DNA of 64,000 nt from Mycobacterium sp. Root265 (GCF_001428895.1 NZ_LMJA01000022.1:1369-65368); one strand, 5' to 3'. Positions 43,580 to 53,353 are shown, numbered from the stretch's first letter. Made by a program: numbers and translations. Notes: generated by a model from the letters alone, not told the origin.

Positions 43580-45466
43580 TCAGTCGGCGGGCCAGGCGCG
43601 GCGGCGCAGCAGCCGTAACCCGTTGAGGGCCACGATGATGGTCGAGCCCTCGTGCCCGGCCACACCCAGCGGTAGGGGCAGGTACCAGAACAGGTCCCAC
43701 ACCACCAGCACCACGATGAAGGTTCCGGCGATGGCGAGATTGGCCAGCACCATCCGGCGTGCGCGCCGGGCCAGGGCCAGCACCGCCGGTATGGCGGCCA
43801 GGTCGTCGCGGACGGTGACCGCGTCCGCGGTCTGCAGGGTCAGGTCGGCACCGGAGCTCCCCATCGCGATCGACGCGTGGGCGGCCGCCATCGCCGGAGC
43901 GTCGTTGACCCCGTCGCCGACCACCAGCACCCGCCCGGGCAGTTCCCGCACCGCGGCCACCTTCTGATCGGGCAGCAGTTCGGCGCGCACCGCGGCGATG
44001 CCCACCTCGTCCGCCAGATGTGCTGCGGCCCCGGCATTGTCGCCGGTCAGCAGCACCGGTGGATGCGTGGTGAGACCCGACAGGGCTCGCACCGCGGTCG
44101 CCGCGGCGGGGCGCGCGGTGTCGCGCAGCCCGATCACCCCGGCCACCACCCCGTCGATGACGACGACGACCGCGGTGACGCCGGACCGCTCCATCTGGGC
44201 CGCCTCGGGTATCGTCGGACCCGGTGCGCCGGCGGGATTGACCACCTCGACGCGGTGGGTCTGAACCGTCGCCCGCACGCCGCGCCCGGGGACGGCCCGG
44301 AAGTCCAGCGCCCGCGGGATGTCGAGCCCACGGTCGCGGGCGTGCGCCACGATCGCACGCCCGAGGGGATGTTCGCTGTACTGCTCGGCCGCCGCGGCCG
44401 ACCGCAACACCTCGCTCGACGTGGCGGCCACCACCCGCGGTGTCCCCGTGGTGAGGGTGCCCGTCTTGTCGAAGGCGACGGTGTCCACGGTGGCCAGTTG
44501 TTCCATCGCGACAGCCGATTTGACCAGCACGCCACGCCGTCCCGCGGTGGCGATCGCCGACAGTAGCGGCGGCATGGTGGCCAGCACGAGCGCGCACGGG
44601 GAGGCCACGATCATGAACGTCATCGCCCGCAGCAGCGCCGAACGCAGGTCCTCCCCGAACAGCTGCGGCACGACGAACAGGGCCAGCGTCGCGGCCACCA
44701 TGACCACCGAGTAACGCTGCTCGACCTTCTCGATGAACAACTGGGTGCGGGCCTTGGTGGCCGACGCCTCGGCCACCAGGGTGACGATGCGCGCCACCAC
44801 ACTGTCGGCCGGGTCGCGGATCACCGCGGCCTGCAAGGCGCCCGCGCCGTTCAAGGTGCCTGCGAAGATCTCGTCGCCGACACCCACAGCGACCGGTAGC
44901 GACTCGCCGGTGATCGACGACTGGTCGACATCCGACGCGCCGCTGCGCACCGAGGCATCGGCGGGAATACGCTCCCCGGGCCGCACCTGGATGCGGTCGC
45001 CCACCCGCAGCTCGGTGGCCGCCACCACGCGCTCGACACCGTCGTCGATCAGGGTGGCGCGCTCGGGCGCCAGATCCAGCAGTGCGCGCACGGAATCGGC
45101 GGTCCGCGTGGTGGCAAGGTCCTCGAGCGCGCCCGAGGTCGCGAAGATGACGATCAGCAGAGCGCCGTCGAAGACCTGGCCGATCGAGGCCGCGCCCACC
45201 GCGGCGAGCACCATCAGCAGGTCGACATCGAGGCGCCGTTGCCCGAGCTCGCGCAGTCCGTCCAGCCCGGGCTGCCACCCTCCGGCGGCGTAGCACGCGA
45301 GATACAGGACCCACCAGACGATCTCCGGTGCGCCGAGCAACTGGGTAGCCAGTCCGAGCGCGAAGAACACCAGGGCCAGGGCCGCCCAGCGCACCGAGGG
45401 CAGCGACCACGCCCCTCTTCGCGTCGACCGGCGTGTTCGCGCTTCTGCATCCCGAACGTCCGTCAT
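43580..45466 (-). CDS. ctpJ: P1B-4-type metal-transporting ATPase (CtpJ-like)
   Basis: A 628-residue P-type ATPase without an N-terminal metal-binding domain. The ion-binding helix has SPC (289-291) instead of CPC, and HEGST (605-609) is near the C-terminus: together the P1B-4 signature (Co/Fe/Ni efflux, CtpD and CtpJ in mycobacteria). TGES loop at 186-189 and DKTGT (Asp333) are intact. Divergent from an NmtR-like regulator, as ctpJ is in M. tuberculosis, so CtpJ is preferred over CtpD. ATG 45466 is used; GTG one codon earlier is possible. Confidence 0.9.
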   Translation of the reverse strand: MTDVRDAEARTRRSTRRGAWSLPSVRWAALALVFFALGLATQLLGAPEIVWWVLYLACYAAGGWQPGLDGLRELGQRRLDVDLLMVLAAVGAASIGQVFDGALLIVIFATSGALEDLATTRTADSVRALLDLAPERATLIDDGVERVVAATELRVGDRIQVRPGERIPADASVRSGASDVDQSSITGESLPVAVGVGDEIFAGTLNGAGALQAAVIRDPADSVVARIVTLVAEASATKARTQLFIEKVEQRYSVVMVAATLALFVVPQLFGEDLRSALLRAMTFMIVASPCALVLATMPPLLSAIATAGRRGVLVKSAVAMEQLATVDTVAFDKTGTLTTGTPRVVAATSSEVLRSAAAAEQYSEHPLGRAIVAHARDRGLDIPRALDFRAVPGRGVRATVQTHRVEVVNPAGAPGPTIPEAAQMERSGVTAVVVVIDGVVAGVIGLRDTARPAAATAVRALSGLTTHPPVLLTGDNAGAAAHLADEVGIAAVRAELLPDQKVAAVRELPGRVLVVGDGVNDAPAMAAAHASIAMGSSGADLTLQTADAVTVRDDLAAIPAVLALARRARRMVLANLAIAGTFIVVLVVWDLFWYLPLPLGVAGHEGSTIIVALNGLRLLRRRAWPAD

Positions 45467-45470
45467 CACG

Positions 45471-45501
45471 TTGACATCAAAACATGTAGAGTTATACATG
45501 T
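45471..45501 (+). promoter_or_regulatory. nmtR promoter with ArsR-type operator
   Basis: TTGACA (45471-45476) and TATACA (45493-45498) form a promoter-like pair reading towards nmtR. Over the spacer and -10 lies ACATGTA-GAGTTA-TACATGT (45482-45501), a perfect 7-6-7 inverted repeat, the expected form of an ArsR/SmtB-family operator. It can shut both the ATPase operon and nmtR when metal is low. Confidence 0.75.
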
Positions 45502-45536
45502 CTAAAGGTAAACCGGCGTCGTGGTTCAATTGACGA

Positions 45537-45890
45537 ATGGGACACGGCGTCGATGGACTCACCCCTGCGGTGACGTCACTGGACCCCGCCTCGGCCGCCA
45601 AGGTCGCCGAGACCCTGCAGGCCCTCGCCTCCCCGAATCGGCTGCTGATCCTCACCCGGTTGCGCCAGTCGCCCTGCACGGTGACCGACCTGTCGGCCGC
45701 CGTCGGCATGGAGCAATCCGCGGTCTCCAATCAGCTGCGACTACTGCGCGCGCTTGGCCTGGTGGCCGGCGATCGGGCAGGCCGCAACATCGTCTACCGA
45801 TTGTTCGACAACCACGTCGCACAGCTGCTCGATGAGGCGGTTTATCACATCGAGCATCTGCGCCTGGGCGCGCGCGACGACACCGCCTGA
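45537..45890 (+). CDS. nmtR: NmtR-like Ni/Co sensor, ArsR/SmtB family
   Basis: A 117-residue winged-helix repressor, almost collinear with M. tuberculosis NmtR (start MGHGVDG; QSAVSNQLRLLRALGLV recognition helix; VAQLLDEAVYHIEHLRLG). Ligands Asp91, His93, His104 and His107 and the N-terminal Gly2-His3 are present, but position 109, His in NmtR, is Arg here. It releases the operator on Ni(II) or Co(II) binding, allowing the CtpJ-type pump to be made. The Arg change may alter coordination or selectivity. Confidence 0.93.
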   Translation: MGHGVDGLTPAVTSLDPASAAKVAETLQALASPNRLLILTRLRQSPCTVTDLSAAVGMEQSAVSNQLRLLRALGLVAGDRAGRNIVYRLFDNHVAQLLDEAVYHIEHLRLGARDDTA

Positions 45891-46211
45891 ACCGCGACAC
45901 CCGGCGTTTTACCGCATCGCTTTTCGATATCCGCCGCCTCGGCAATACAGCTGTATGGAGCAAATCCCGCGGAGTTAGCACCTGAGCCAAAGCGGAAGCC
46001 GCTGACCGGCGCAGCAAAGATCTTGAACACTGGGCAGAACGTTGCTGGGAAGCGCCACCGCGATTTCTGGGAAGTCGGCCTCAGTTGCTACCGGTAACCT
46101 CCGGCCGCCGCGCGACGGTTCCGTCGGCCCTGGCTACCTGCTAACTTCGCTGATTGTGTGCACCCCACCGGGGGGAACGCCGTTATTCGGACGACTCAGG
46201 AGTGAAACACC
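45891..46211. other. 321-bp intergenic region upstream of MPT63-like gene
   Basis: No gene is supported. It contains a perfect 12-bp palindrome ATACAGCTGTAT (45945-45956) followed by a moderately structured stretch (GAGTTAGCACC ... AGCGGAAGCCGCT hairpin) that could be a leader RNA, and the AGGAG site of the next gene. I could not match it to a known riboswitch. Confidence 0.4.
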
Positions 46212-47171
46212 GTGAAGACCACGAGCATCGCGGCCGCGTTTGCGGCTGCGGCCATCGCAGCCGCAGGGGCGATCACCGCGTTCGGTGCGCCGATCGCGAT
46301 TGCCGACGACCTCAACACCGTGAACACCACCCATCTCGGCAGCCAGGCCGAGCTCACCGACGGCAATGTCGTGCAGGGCTGGACGGTCACCGGCCTGAAG
46401 GTCAGCACCGACACCATCCCGTATCAGCCGCAGGGCACCCTGTGGGAGGCCACCGCCACCGACAAGGCCATCCAGGGCAGCGCCCAACCCATCGTGTCCA
46501 ACTTCAACGCCCGCGCCCGGGACGGCCAGACCTACCGCGCGCTGTTCGGCGTCCCGACCGCGCAGGGTGTCAACCCGTCAGCCATCGCGCAGGGCCAGCA
46601 GACCTCCGGCAAGGTCTACTTCGACGTCACCGGTTCCGCGCCGGACAGCGTCGTCTACGCCACCAACGCCACCGACCTGATCGTCTGGGTCACCCCGCCG
46701 CCGGCGTCCAGTTCCGGTGGTGGCGCCGCGGCCAGCGGCACCCGGACCTACCAGGCCCCGGCCGCGACGACGCCGTCGACGTCAAGCACCGAGACCTCCA
46801 CCACCCAGACCCCGGCCGCTCCGGCGGACGCCGAGGCGACCACGCCCGCACCCACCACGGTGCCGGCGGGCAGCCAGGGCACCCCGCTGCCCGAGGGCAC
46901 CGCCGAGACCGCCCCGGTGCCGGCCGGCAGCCAAGGCACTCCGCTGCCCGAGGGTGAGCCCGGCCTGACCCCGGCCGGCGTGCAGGAAGCTCCGGTCCCC
47001 GCGGCCGCCGCTCCGGCTCCGGCCGCCGAAGGCATCGCGCCGGCCCCGGCCGCCGTGGAAGGCGCCCCGGCAGCCCCCGTGGCCCCGGCCGAGGCCGGCA
47101 GCCAGGGCACCCCGTTGCCCGAGGGCGCGGCACCGATCACCACCCCGGTCATCGCACCGCCCGCCGCCTGA
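46212..47171 (+). CDS. MPT63-like (DUF1942) secreted protein with repeat tail
   Basis: A 319-residue exported protein: Ala-rich signal peptide (cut near AIADD), an MPT63-type beta-sandwich domain of about 130 residues (VVQGWTVTGLKVSTDTIPYQ, SGKVYFDVTGSAPDSVVYAT), then a Pro/Ala/Thr-rich tail with three copies of AGSQGTPLPEG at about residues 216, 237 and 296. MPT63 of M. tuberculosis is a secreted immunogen with an Ig-like fold and no enzyme activity known. The long tail is not part of MPT63. Start GTG with AGGAG upstream; a strong terminator follows. Confidence 0.87.
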   Translation: MKTTSIAAAFAAAAIAAAGAITAFGAPIAIADDLNTVNTTHLGSQAELTDGNVVQGWTVTGLKVSTDTIPYQPQGTLWEATATDKAIQGSAQPIVSNFNARARDGQTYRALFGVPTAQGVNPSAIAQGQQTSGKVYFDVTGSAPDSVVYATNATDLIVWVTPPPASSSGGGAAASGTRTYQAPAATTPSTSSTETSTTQTPAAPADAEATTPAPTTVPAGSQGTPLPEGTAETAPVPAGSQGTPLPEGEPGLTPAGVQEAPVPAAAAPAPAAEGIAPAPAAVEGAPAAPVAPAEAGSQGTPLPEGAAPITTPVIAPPAA

Positions 47172-47180
47172 TCCACACCG

Positions 47181-47226
47181 AAAAAGTCCGGCGCCCTGGC
47201 CAAAAGCCAAGGCGCCGGACTTTTTT
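47181..47226. terminator. strong intrinsic terminator
   Basis: AAAAAGTCCGGCGCC and GGCGCCGGACTTTTTT pair across a short loop (TGGC/GCCA extends the stem), giving a GC-rich hairpin followed by six T on the plus strand and preceded by A on it, so it can stop transcription from both sides. It serves the MPT63-like gene and the opposing membrane-protein gene. Confidence 0.88.
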
Positions 47227-47236
47227 CGTCAGGCGA

Positions 47237-47887
47237 TCAGGAGTGCGTGGTCCACCAGTTGTACAGGTGATCCAGCGTCGGCCCCGCCGGACGACCCTGG
47301 GTCACCGCGATCATCTGCTGGTCGATATCGGTCCACGCCAGCATCGGATTGTCGTTCTGGATGCCGCAGACCAAGGTCCCGCTGACCTCGTGCAGCGACG
47401 CGTTGTGCCGCCACGGTCCGGGTGACTGGATCCGGCCCGGGCAGTCCACCACGGTCGACGTCGACGCCAGATCCTCGATGGCGGCATTGAGCGCGGCGGT
47501 GTCCAGCAGCAGTGAGTACGTGGCGGACATCGGGCCGCCCGGGTCCCTGTTGACCGTGCAGGCGATGGTCGACATCGCGCCTTCCAGCCGGGCCACCGGC
47601 TTGCACGCGCCATCCGGGTAGCCCTTGGGCAGCGCCTTCATCAGCCGCGCGTTGGGATCATCGGCGTCGTCCGAAGCCGGTTCCGCCGCTGAGGTTTCCG
47701 GTGCCGCGGACCGTTCGGCGGCGGGCTCATCCGGCGCCGACGGGCGCAACAGCAGATACGCCGCCCCGGCACCGATGGCCAGCACGGCGGCGCTGATCCC
47801 GATGATCAGGCCGATATTCGGTCCGCGCCTCGCCGGCGGGCGCGGGACGACGGGCGGAGGTGAACCACCCGAATTCCATGTGCTCAC
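47237..47887 (-). CDS. single-pass membrane protein with extracytoplasmic domain, unknown
   Basis: A 216-residue protein: a Pro-rich cytoplasmic start, one helix (NIGLIIGISAAVLAIGAGAA), an acidic/Ala-rich linker, then a globular part with four cysteines (GACKPVARLEGAMSTIACTV, VVDCPGRI, TLVCGIQND) likely forming disulphides. The layout is like the sensor regions of mycobacterial Ser/Thr kinase-type and lipoprotein families, but no kinase domain is present. GTG start. Upstream of ppx2 on the same strand is 33 bp; function unknown. Confidence 0.75.
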   Translation of the reverse strand: MSTWNSGGSPPPVVPRPPARRGPNIGLIIGISAAVLAIGAGAAYLLLRPSAPDEPAAERSAAPETSAAEPASDDADDPNARLMKALPKGYPDGACKPVARLEGAMSTIACTVNRDPGGPMSATYSLLLDTAALNAAIEDLASTSTVVDCPGRIQSPGPWRHNASLHEVSGTLVCGIQNDNPMLAWTDIDQQMIAVTQGRPAGPTLDHLYNWWTTHS

Positions 47888-47920
47888 GCCGCTCCCTCCT
47901 CACGTTTCACCGTTACCACG

Positions 47921-48859
47921 CTAGGCGATGGACAGCGCAATGCCGTCCAGGATGTCGTGCTCACTGACCACGAGTTCGCTCAACCCGGCCCGTTCGGCCA
48001 GCACGCGGGTCAGTTCCTGCACGATGATCGCCCCACCCGGGATGACATCGGCCCGGCCCTCGTGCATGGGACCGAGCGCCAGTCGCTGCTCCCCGGTCAT
48101 CGCGAGGAGCTGCTCGCAGACCGGCAGCAGATCGCTGAAAGCCGTCCGCGACAGATGAATCGCGGCCGGGTCGTAGGCCGGCAGCCGGTGTGCCAGCGCG
48201 GCCAGCGTGGTGAAGGTGCCCGCCACGCCCACCCAGGTGCGCGCGCCCTCGACCGGCACGACCGCCAGCGCCTCTGCGAGCCGTTCCCGCACCACCGCCC
48301 GGGCGGCGCCGATCTCGGCTGCCGTCGGCGGATCCGAATGCAGGCAGCGTTCCTTGATGCGCACGCAGCCGATGTCGGCCGAGAAGGACGCTGTCACCTC
48401 GGAGGCACCCAGCACCAACTCCGTGGATCCACCGCCGAGGTCGACGACGACGAAAGGCGCTGCGTCGGTGTCCAGTTCACCCACCGCTCCGCGGAACGAC
48501 AGCTCGGCTTCCTCGGTGCCGGTGATCACCTCCGCGACCGCGCCCGGCGACACCGAACCCAGCAGCCGCGCGGTCATCGCGAAGAACTCGTCACGGTTAC
48601 CGGCATCCCGGGCCGCCGACGTCGCCACCATGCGGACTGTGCGCACGCCGTGCTCACGCATCAGGTCGACGTAGTCGGACAGTGCGGACTCGGTGCGCGC
48701 CAGCGCTTCCGGCGCGAACTCCCCGGTGGCGTCCACACCCTGGCCCAGGCGCACGATGCGCATCTCGCGGTGCACATCCCGCAGCCGCCCGTCCTCGCCG
48801 GGTTCGGCGATGAGCAGCCGGATCGAATTGGTCCCGCAGTCGACTGCGCCGACCGTCAT
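47921..48859 (-). CDS. ppx2: Ppx/GppA exopolyphosphatase (Ppx2)
   Basis: A 312-residue ASKHA-fold phosphatase: phosphate 1 motif GAVDCGTNSIRLLI, phosphate 2 motif VVDLGGGSTELVLG and ETGVAGTFTTL-like loop (VGVAGTFTTLAALA). It removes phosphate from polyphosphate or pppGpp. It is the equivalent of Rv1026 of M. tuberculosis by position and length. ATG 48859 overlaps the stop of the DUF501 gene (ATGA); a GTG two codons earlier is possible. End of the ftsB-DUF501-ppx2 operon. Confidence 0.95.
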   Translation of the reverse strand: MTVGAVDCGTNSIRLLIAEPGEDGRLRDVHREMRIVRLGQGVDATGEFAPEALARTESALSDYVDLMREHGVRTVRMVATSAARDAGNRDEFFAMTARLLGSVSPGAVAEVITGTEEAELSFRGAVGELDTDAAPFVVVDLGGGSTELVLGASEVTASFSADIGCVRIKERCLHSDPPTAAEIGAARAVVRERLAEALAVVPVEGARTWVGVAGTFTTLAALAHRLPAYDPAAIHLSRTAFSDLLPVCEQLLAMTGEQRLALGPMHEGRADVIPGGAIIVQELTRVLAERAGLSELVVSEHDILDGIALSIA

Positions 48860-49347
48860 GTCCACACCTCGCTGTCCAGGATTCCGGCCATACCGGGTTC
48901 GGCGGCCAGCAGGGCGAGCGCCTCATCGCCGAACGGGTTCACCCCCGGCCCCTTGGCCAGTGCGTGCGCCATCACCACGTGCAGGCACTTGACCCGGTCG
49001 GGCATACCGCCGCCGGTGAACGTGGTGCCCAGCGATTCGATGGCATCGCGTTCGGCGAGGAAGGATTCGTGGGCGCGCAGATAGGCCGCGGCCAGCTCCG
49101 GATCCTCGGCCAGCCGGTCGGTCATCTCCCGCATCAGGCCCGAGGACTCCAACCGGCTCGCCGCGGCGGTCAGCACCGGATGGGTCAGGTAGTACAGCGT
49201 CGGGAACGGGGTGCCGTCGGGAAGTTTGGGTGCCGTCTTCACCACGGCGGGTTCGCCGTTGGGGCACCGGTACGCGATCTCCAGGACGCCGCGCGGCTCA
49301 CGGCCGAGTTGCTGCGCGACGGCGTCCAGGTCGGCCTGGTCAACCAC
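48856..49347 (-). CDS. DUF501 protein (Rv1025-like)
   Basis: A 163-residue protein of the DUF501 family, always found between FtsB-like and Ppx genes in actinobacteria. Conserved segments are RCPNGEPAVVKTAP, TLYYLTHPVLTAAASRLES and GGGMPDRVKCLHVVMAHALA, with Cys and His residues that could bind metal. Its GTG overlaps the ftsB-like stop by eight bases and its stop overlaps the ppx2 start. Function unknown; the tight linkage suggests a cell-division or polyphosphate-linked role. Confidence 0.92.
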   Translation of the reverse strand: MVDQADLDAVAQQLGREPRGVLEIAYRCPNGEPAVVKTAPKLPDGTPFPTLYYLTHPVLTAAASRLESSGLMREMTDRLAEDPELAAAYLRAHESFLAERDAIESLGTTFTGGGMPDRVKCLHVVMAHALAKGPGVNPFGDEALALLAAEPGMAGILDSEVWT

Positions 49348-50053
49348 CGGCGGGCGGGGGGTCAGCAGGGACGTCGACCGATTCGGCAGGCACGGGGGCC
49401 GGCGTGATCACCGGCGAAACCCCATGTGGGGCATCGGCAATGGTGTGCCACAGCGAGGTGTACCACGGGTCACCGGATTTCACCTCCGGGGCATCGGGGC
49501 CGGTCACCGGGGCCGCGGTGGCACCGGGGGGCAACTGCACCTGATAGGGAATGTCGCCGGGCATCACGAAACCCAGACGTTCGCGGGCCTGGGCCGCGAT
49601 GAACACCGGGTCGGCGAGCTTGATCTTCTGCTGCTCCAGATCTGCGATCTGCGAACGGAGCTGCGCTTCAACGGTTTTCAACTGATTCATCTCGGTTCGC
49701 TGGGCGAAGTAGGTGCGCACCGGGCCGGCGATGGTCAGCGTGAGCACACACACCACCGCGGCCAGGATCGCCGCCCGCCGGGCAGCCGACCCGAAGCGCT
49801 GATCGGACTGCTGCTCGGCGGATTCGGCGACCGATTTGCGGATCGCCTCGGCGACGGTGTCCTGGCCGGCATCCGGGGATGCTGCCCCAGTTTCGCGGAC
49901 CTCGGCCGCTTCCCGCGCCTCGCGGCCCTCCCGGCTCTCGATGGCGCGCGGTTCACGCCGCGACGCCGAACGCGGACGGCCCGCCCCGCCCGCCTTGCCC
50001 GGCCGGGGGGCCGGGCCGCGGCGGCGCGGATCGGGCCGTTTCGCGTCGGGCAT
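49340..50053 (-). CDS. FtsB/DivIC-like septum protein
   Basis: A 237-residue protein: a basic, Arg/Pro-rich cytoplasmic N-terminus (about 90 residues), one membrane helix (AAILAAVVCVLTLTIAGP), a coiled coil (TEMNQLKTVEAQLRSQIADL) and the conserved PVFIAAQARERLGFVMPGD that defines the DivIC/FtsB family, then a Pro/Ala tail. It is the equivalent of Rv1024. It joins FtsL and FtsQ in the divisome. It follows eno after ten bases. Confidence 0.92.
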   Translation of the reverse strand: MPDAKRPDPRRRGPAPRPGKAGGAGRPRSASRREPRAIESREGREAREAAEVRETGAASPDAGQDTVAEAIRKSVAESAEQQSDQRFGSAARRAAILAAVVCVLTLTIAGPVRTYFAQRTEMNQLKTVEAQLRSQIADLEQQKIKLADPVFIAAQARERLGFVMPGDIPYQVQLPPGATAAPVTGPDAPEVKSGDPWYTSLWHTIADAPHGVSPVITPAPVPAESVDVPADPPPAGG

Positions 50054-50062
50054 GGAGCGTTT

Positions 50063-51406
<1,344 letters not shown>

Positions 51407-51434
51407 CTAGAGGTTGCGCGTCGGCGCGGCGTGC

Positions 51435-52250
51435 TCAGATGGGATGACCGTCGGCGTAAGCGGTGGCCCAGTCCCGGACGCTGCGCGCGTACTGGTTGGA
51501 CAGGTTGTAGGCGCGCAGCGCCTCCATCCAGCCCCGCGGGGTCGACAAGTCCTTGCCCCGCCAGCACAGATAGCCCGCCGCCGAGAGCGCCGCGTCGTCG
51601 AAGTTGTCCGGGCTGATGACGTTGTCGTTGTTGGCGTCCACCCCGTACAGCCGCCAGGTCTCCGGGATGAACTGCATGGGCCCCATCGCCCGGTCCAGGT
51701 GCGGATCCCCGTCCAGCGCTCCGTTGTCGGTGTCGAGGATCTGCATGTTGCCCAGCGTGCCGTCGAGCTGCACACCACGGATCGGTGGGCGCACGTCGCC
51801 GTTCGGCGCGATGGTGGCCCCCTGATAGGTGCCGTGATGGCTCTCGATCATCCCGATACCGGCCAGCGTCGTCCAGGCCAGATTGCACTTGGGGTTGACC
51901 ACCTGGGCCACCCGCGCGGCATAGGCGTAGGCCTCCAGTGCCTTGGCCGGGATGCCGATCGCCGGTGCCAGCTCGGCCGCCCAGTCGCCGAGCTGGTCGG
52001 CGGGCCGGCCGGTGGCGTTCGTGTCGATCTCGGGGACCGCGGCGCCGCGTGGCGGCGGCACACCCTCGGGAATCGGGTCACCGGTCTGGAACGAACAACT
52101 GGAGGCCAGCAGCAGCAGCGTCGCGGTCAACACGGCGGCCACCCGCCACCAACGGAGCCGTCGTGTCACCGCGCTCGGTGCCGGTTCCGGGTCGGAGACC
52201 ACCGCGGGAACGGTCGGCGCCGGGCGCGACACACTCCCTATGTCGGACAA
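51435..52250 (-). CDS. lpqU: LpqU-like lipoprotein lytic transglycosylase
   Basis: About 271 residues from TTG 52250, which has AGGGAGAG in front; GTG 52232 is an alternative. Signal sequence with lipobox LASSC. The mature part is a MltB/Slt35-type transglycosylase (GIGMIESHHGTYQ with catalytic Glu; LGNMQILDTDNG; MGPMQFIPETWRLYG; NVISPDNFDDAALSAAGYL). It cuts peptidoglycan at the outer face of the membrane. Equivalent of Rv1022, next to eno. Confidence 0.92.
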   Translation of the reverse strand: MSDIGSVSRPAPTVPAVVSDPEPAPSAVTRRLRWWRVAAVLTATLLLLASSCSFQTGDPIPEGVPPPRGAAVPEIDTNATGRPADQLGDWAAELAPAIGIPAKALEAYAYAARVAQVVNPKCNLAWTTLAGIGMIESHHGTYQGATIAPNGDVRPPIRGVQLDGTLGNMQILDTDNGALDGDPHLDRAMGPMQFIPETWRLYGVDANNDNVISPDNFDDAALSAAGYLCWRGKDLSTPRGWMEALRAYNLSNQYARSVRDWATAYADGHPI

Positions 52251-52353
52251 GGCTCTCCCTCAAACCACCGGCCAATTGGGGCCGATATCCCCCGATCAAG
52301 AGTAACGGTGGCGCCGACCGGCATCCCTGAACGAACGCTTGGGAGCTGAATAC

Positions 52354-52372
52354 CGAGGTATGCCTATCCAAT
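52354..52372. promoter_or_regulatory. IdeR-like iron box upstream of efeO (weak)
   Basis: CGAGGTATGCCTATCCAAT agrees with about 11 of 19 bases of the IdeR consensus (TTAGGTTAGGCTAACCTAA), keeping AGGT, the central G-C-TA and CC. It lies 46 bp before the efeO ATG, in the 167-bp region between lpqU and efeO. Iron control of efeOB would make sense, but the match is imperfect. Confidence 0.35.
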
Positions 52373-52417
52373 GTCTGTCGAACAGGTACTGTGCTGACAT
52401 TCACTAGAGGAGGTTCG

Positions 52418-53353
52418 ATGGGACGGCATTTCGCCTGGCAGATACCGGTTGTCGCGGCAGCACTCATTCTCAGCGGATGTTCGAGCAACAGCTCGGACAG
52501 CGGCTCGGACGCGTCGACCTCGAGTGCCACGTCGGGCGCGTCGGCGACCAGCTCTGAGGCAGCGGCCCCCAACCCGCTGACCGAGAAGGTCGGCGACGAG
52601 TACAAGGCGTATTCGATCGCCCAGGTCGATGAACTGATTGCCGCCGTCAAGGTGTTCACCGACGCGGTCCGCGCTGGTGACGTGAAGGCCGCCCAGGACG
52701 CCTACGCGCCGTCCCGTATGCCGTGGGAGCGCATCGAGCCGCTCGCCGAGCTCATTCCGGACGTCGACGGCAAGGTCGACTCCCGCGTGGACGACTTCGC
52801 CAACGAAGACGATCCGGCATTCACCGGCTGGCACCGCCTGGAGTACCTGTTGTTCGTCAAGAACACCACCGATGGCGGCGCCCCGTTCGCCGACCAGCTC
52901 GACGCCGATATCGCCGGGCTGAAGGACGAGATGGCCAAGCTCGAGGTGCCACCGCTGAAGGTGGCCACCGGAGCCTCCGAGCTCATCGAAGAGGTGTCGT
53001 CCGGCAAGATCACCGGTGAAGAAGAGCGGTACTCCAAGACCGACCTGTGGGACTTCGACGCAAACCTGCAGGGTTCACAGGCCGCCGTCGACAAGCTCAC
53101 GCCGGCCCTTCAGGAGGTCGATCCCGCGCTGCTCGGCAAGATCGACGGCGGCATCACCGAGATCTACGCCACCCTGCAGCCCCTGCGCCAAGGTGACGGC
53201 TGGGTGCTCTACTGCACCGAAAACGACCCTTACCCGTCTGACCGGTGCCCGGCCGTCACGGTGACGCCCCAGGTCATCGATACTCTCAAGGCGCAGTTGG
53301 CCGGCTTGTCCGAGAATCTGTCGCAGGTCTCGGGAGTACTGAAACTGCAGTGA
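52418..53353 (+). CDS. efeO: EfeO-like iron-binding lipoprotein (imelysin/M75)
   Basis: A 311-residue lipoprotein (lipobox ILSGC, Cys21), Ser/Ala-rich linker to about residue 60, then an imelysin M75 domain with the metal motif HRLE in FTGWHRLEYLLF and EIYATLQPLR near the end. It lacks the cupredoxin domain of longer EfeO forms. It captures iron outside the membrane for EfeU/EfeB. ATG 52418 has AGAGGAGG in front. efeB overlaps its stop by four bases. Confidence 0.9.
   Translation: MGRHFAWQIPVVAAALILSGCSSNSSDSGSDASTSSATSGASATSSEAAAPNPLTEKVGDEYKAYSIAQVDELIAAVKVFTDAVRAGDVKAAQDAYAPSRMPWERIEPLAELIPDVDGKVDSRVDDFANEDDPAFTGWHRLEYLLFVKNTTDGGAPFADQLDADIAGLKDEMAKLEVPPLKVATGASELIEEVSSGKITGEEERYSKTDLWDFDANLQGSQAAVDKLTPALQEVDPALLGKIDGGITEIYATLQPLRQGDGWVLYCTENDPYPSDRCPAVTVTPQVIDTLKAQLAGLSENLSQVSGVLKLQ

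Noticed and set aside
40086-45410. One giant frame of 1774 codons covering the ABC transporter and part of the ATPase gene
   Set aside because: The upstream part is an out-of-frame shadow of the P-type ATPase with arginine/glycine-rich composition. The real ABC gene begins at ATG 43556.
45905-46020. A c-di-AMP (ydaO-type) riboswitch
   Set aside because: The stretch has hairpins and purine-rich bulges, but I could not match the conserved blocks, so I list it only as a possible structured leader.
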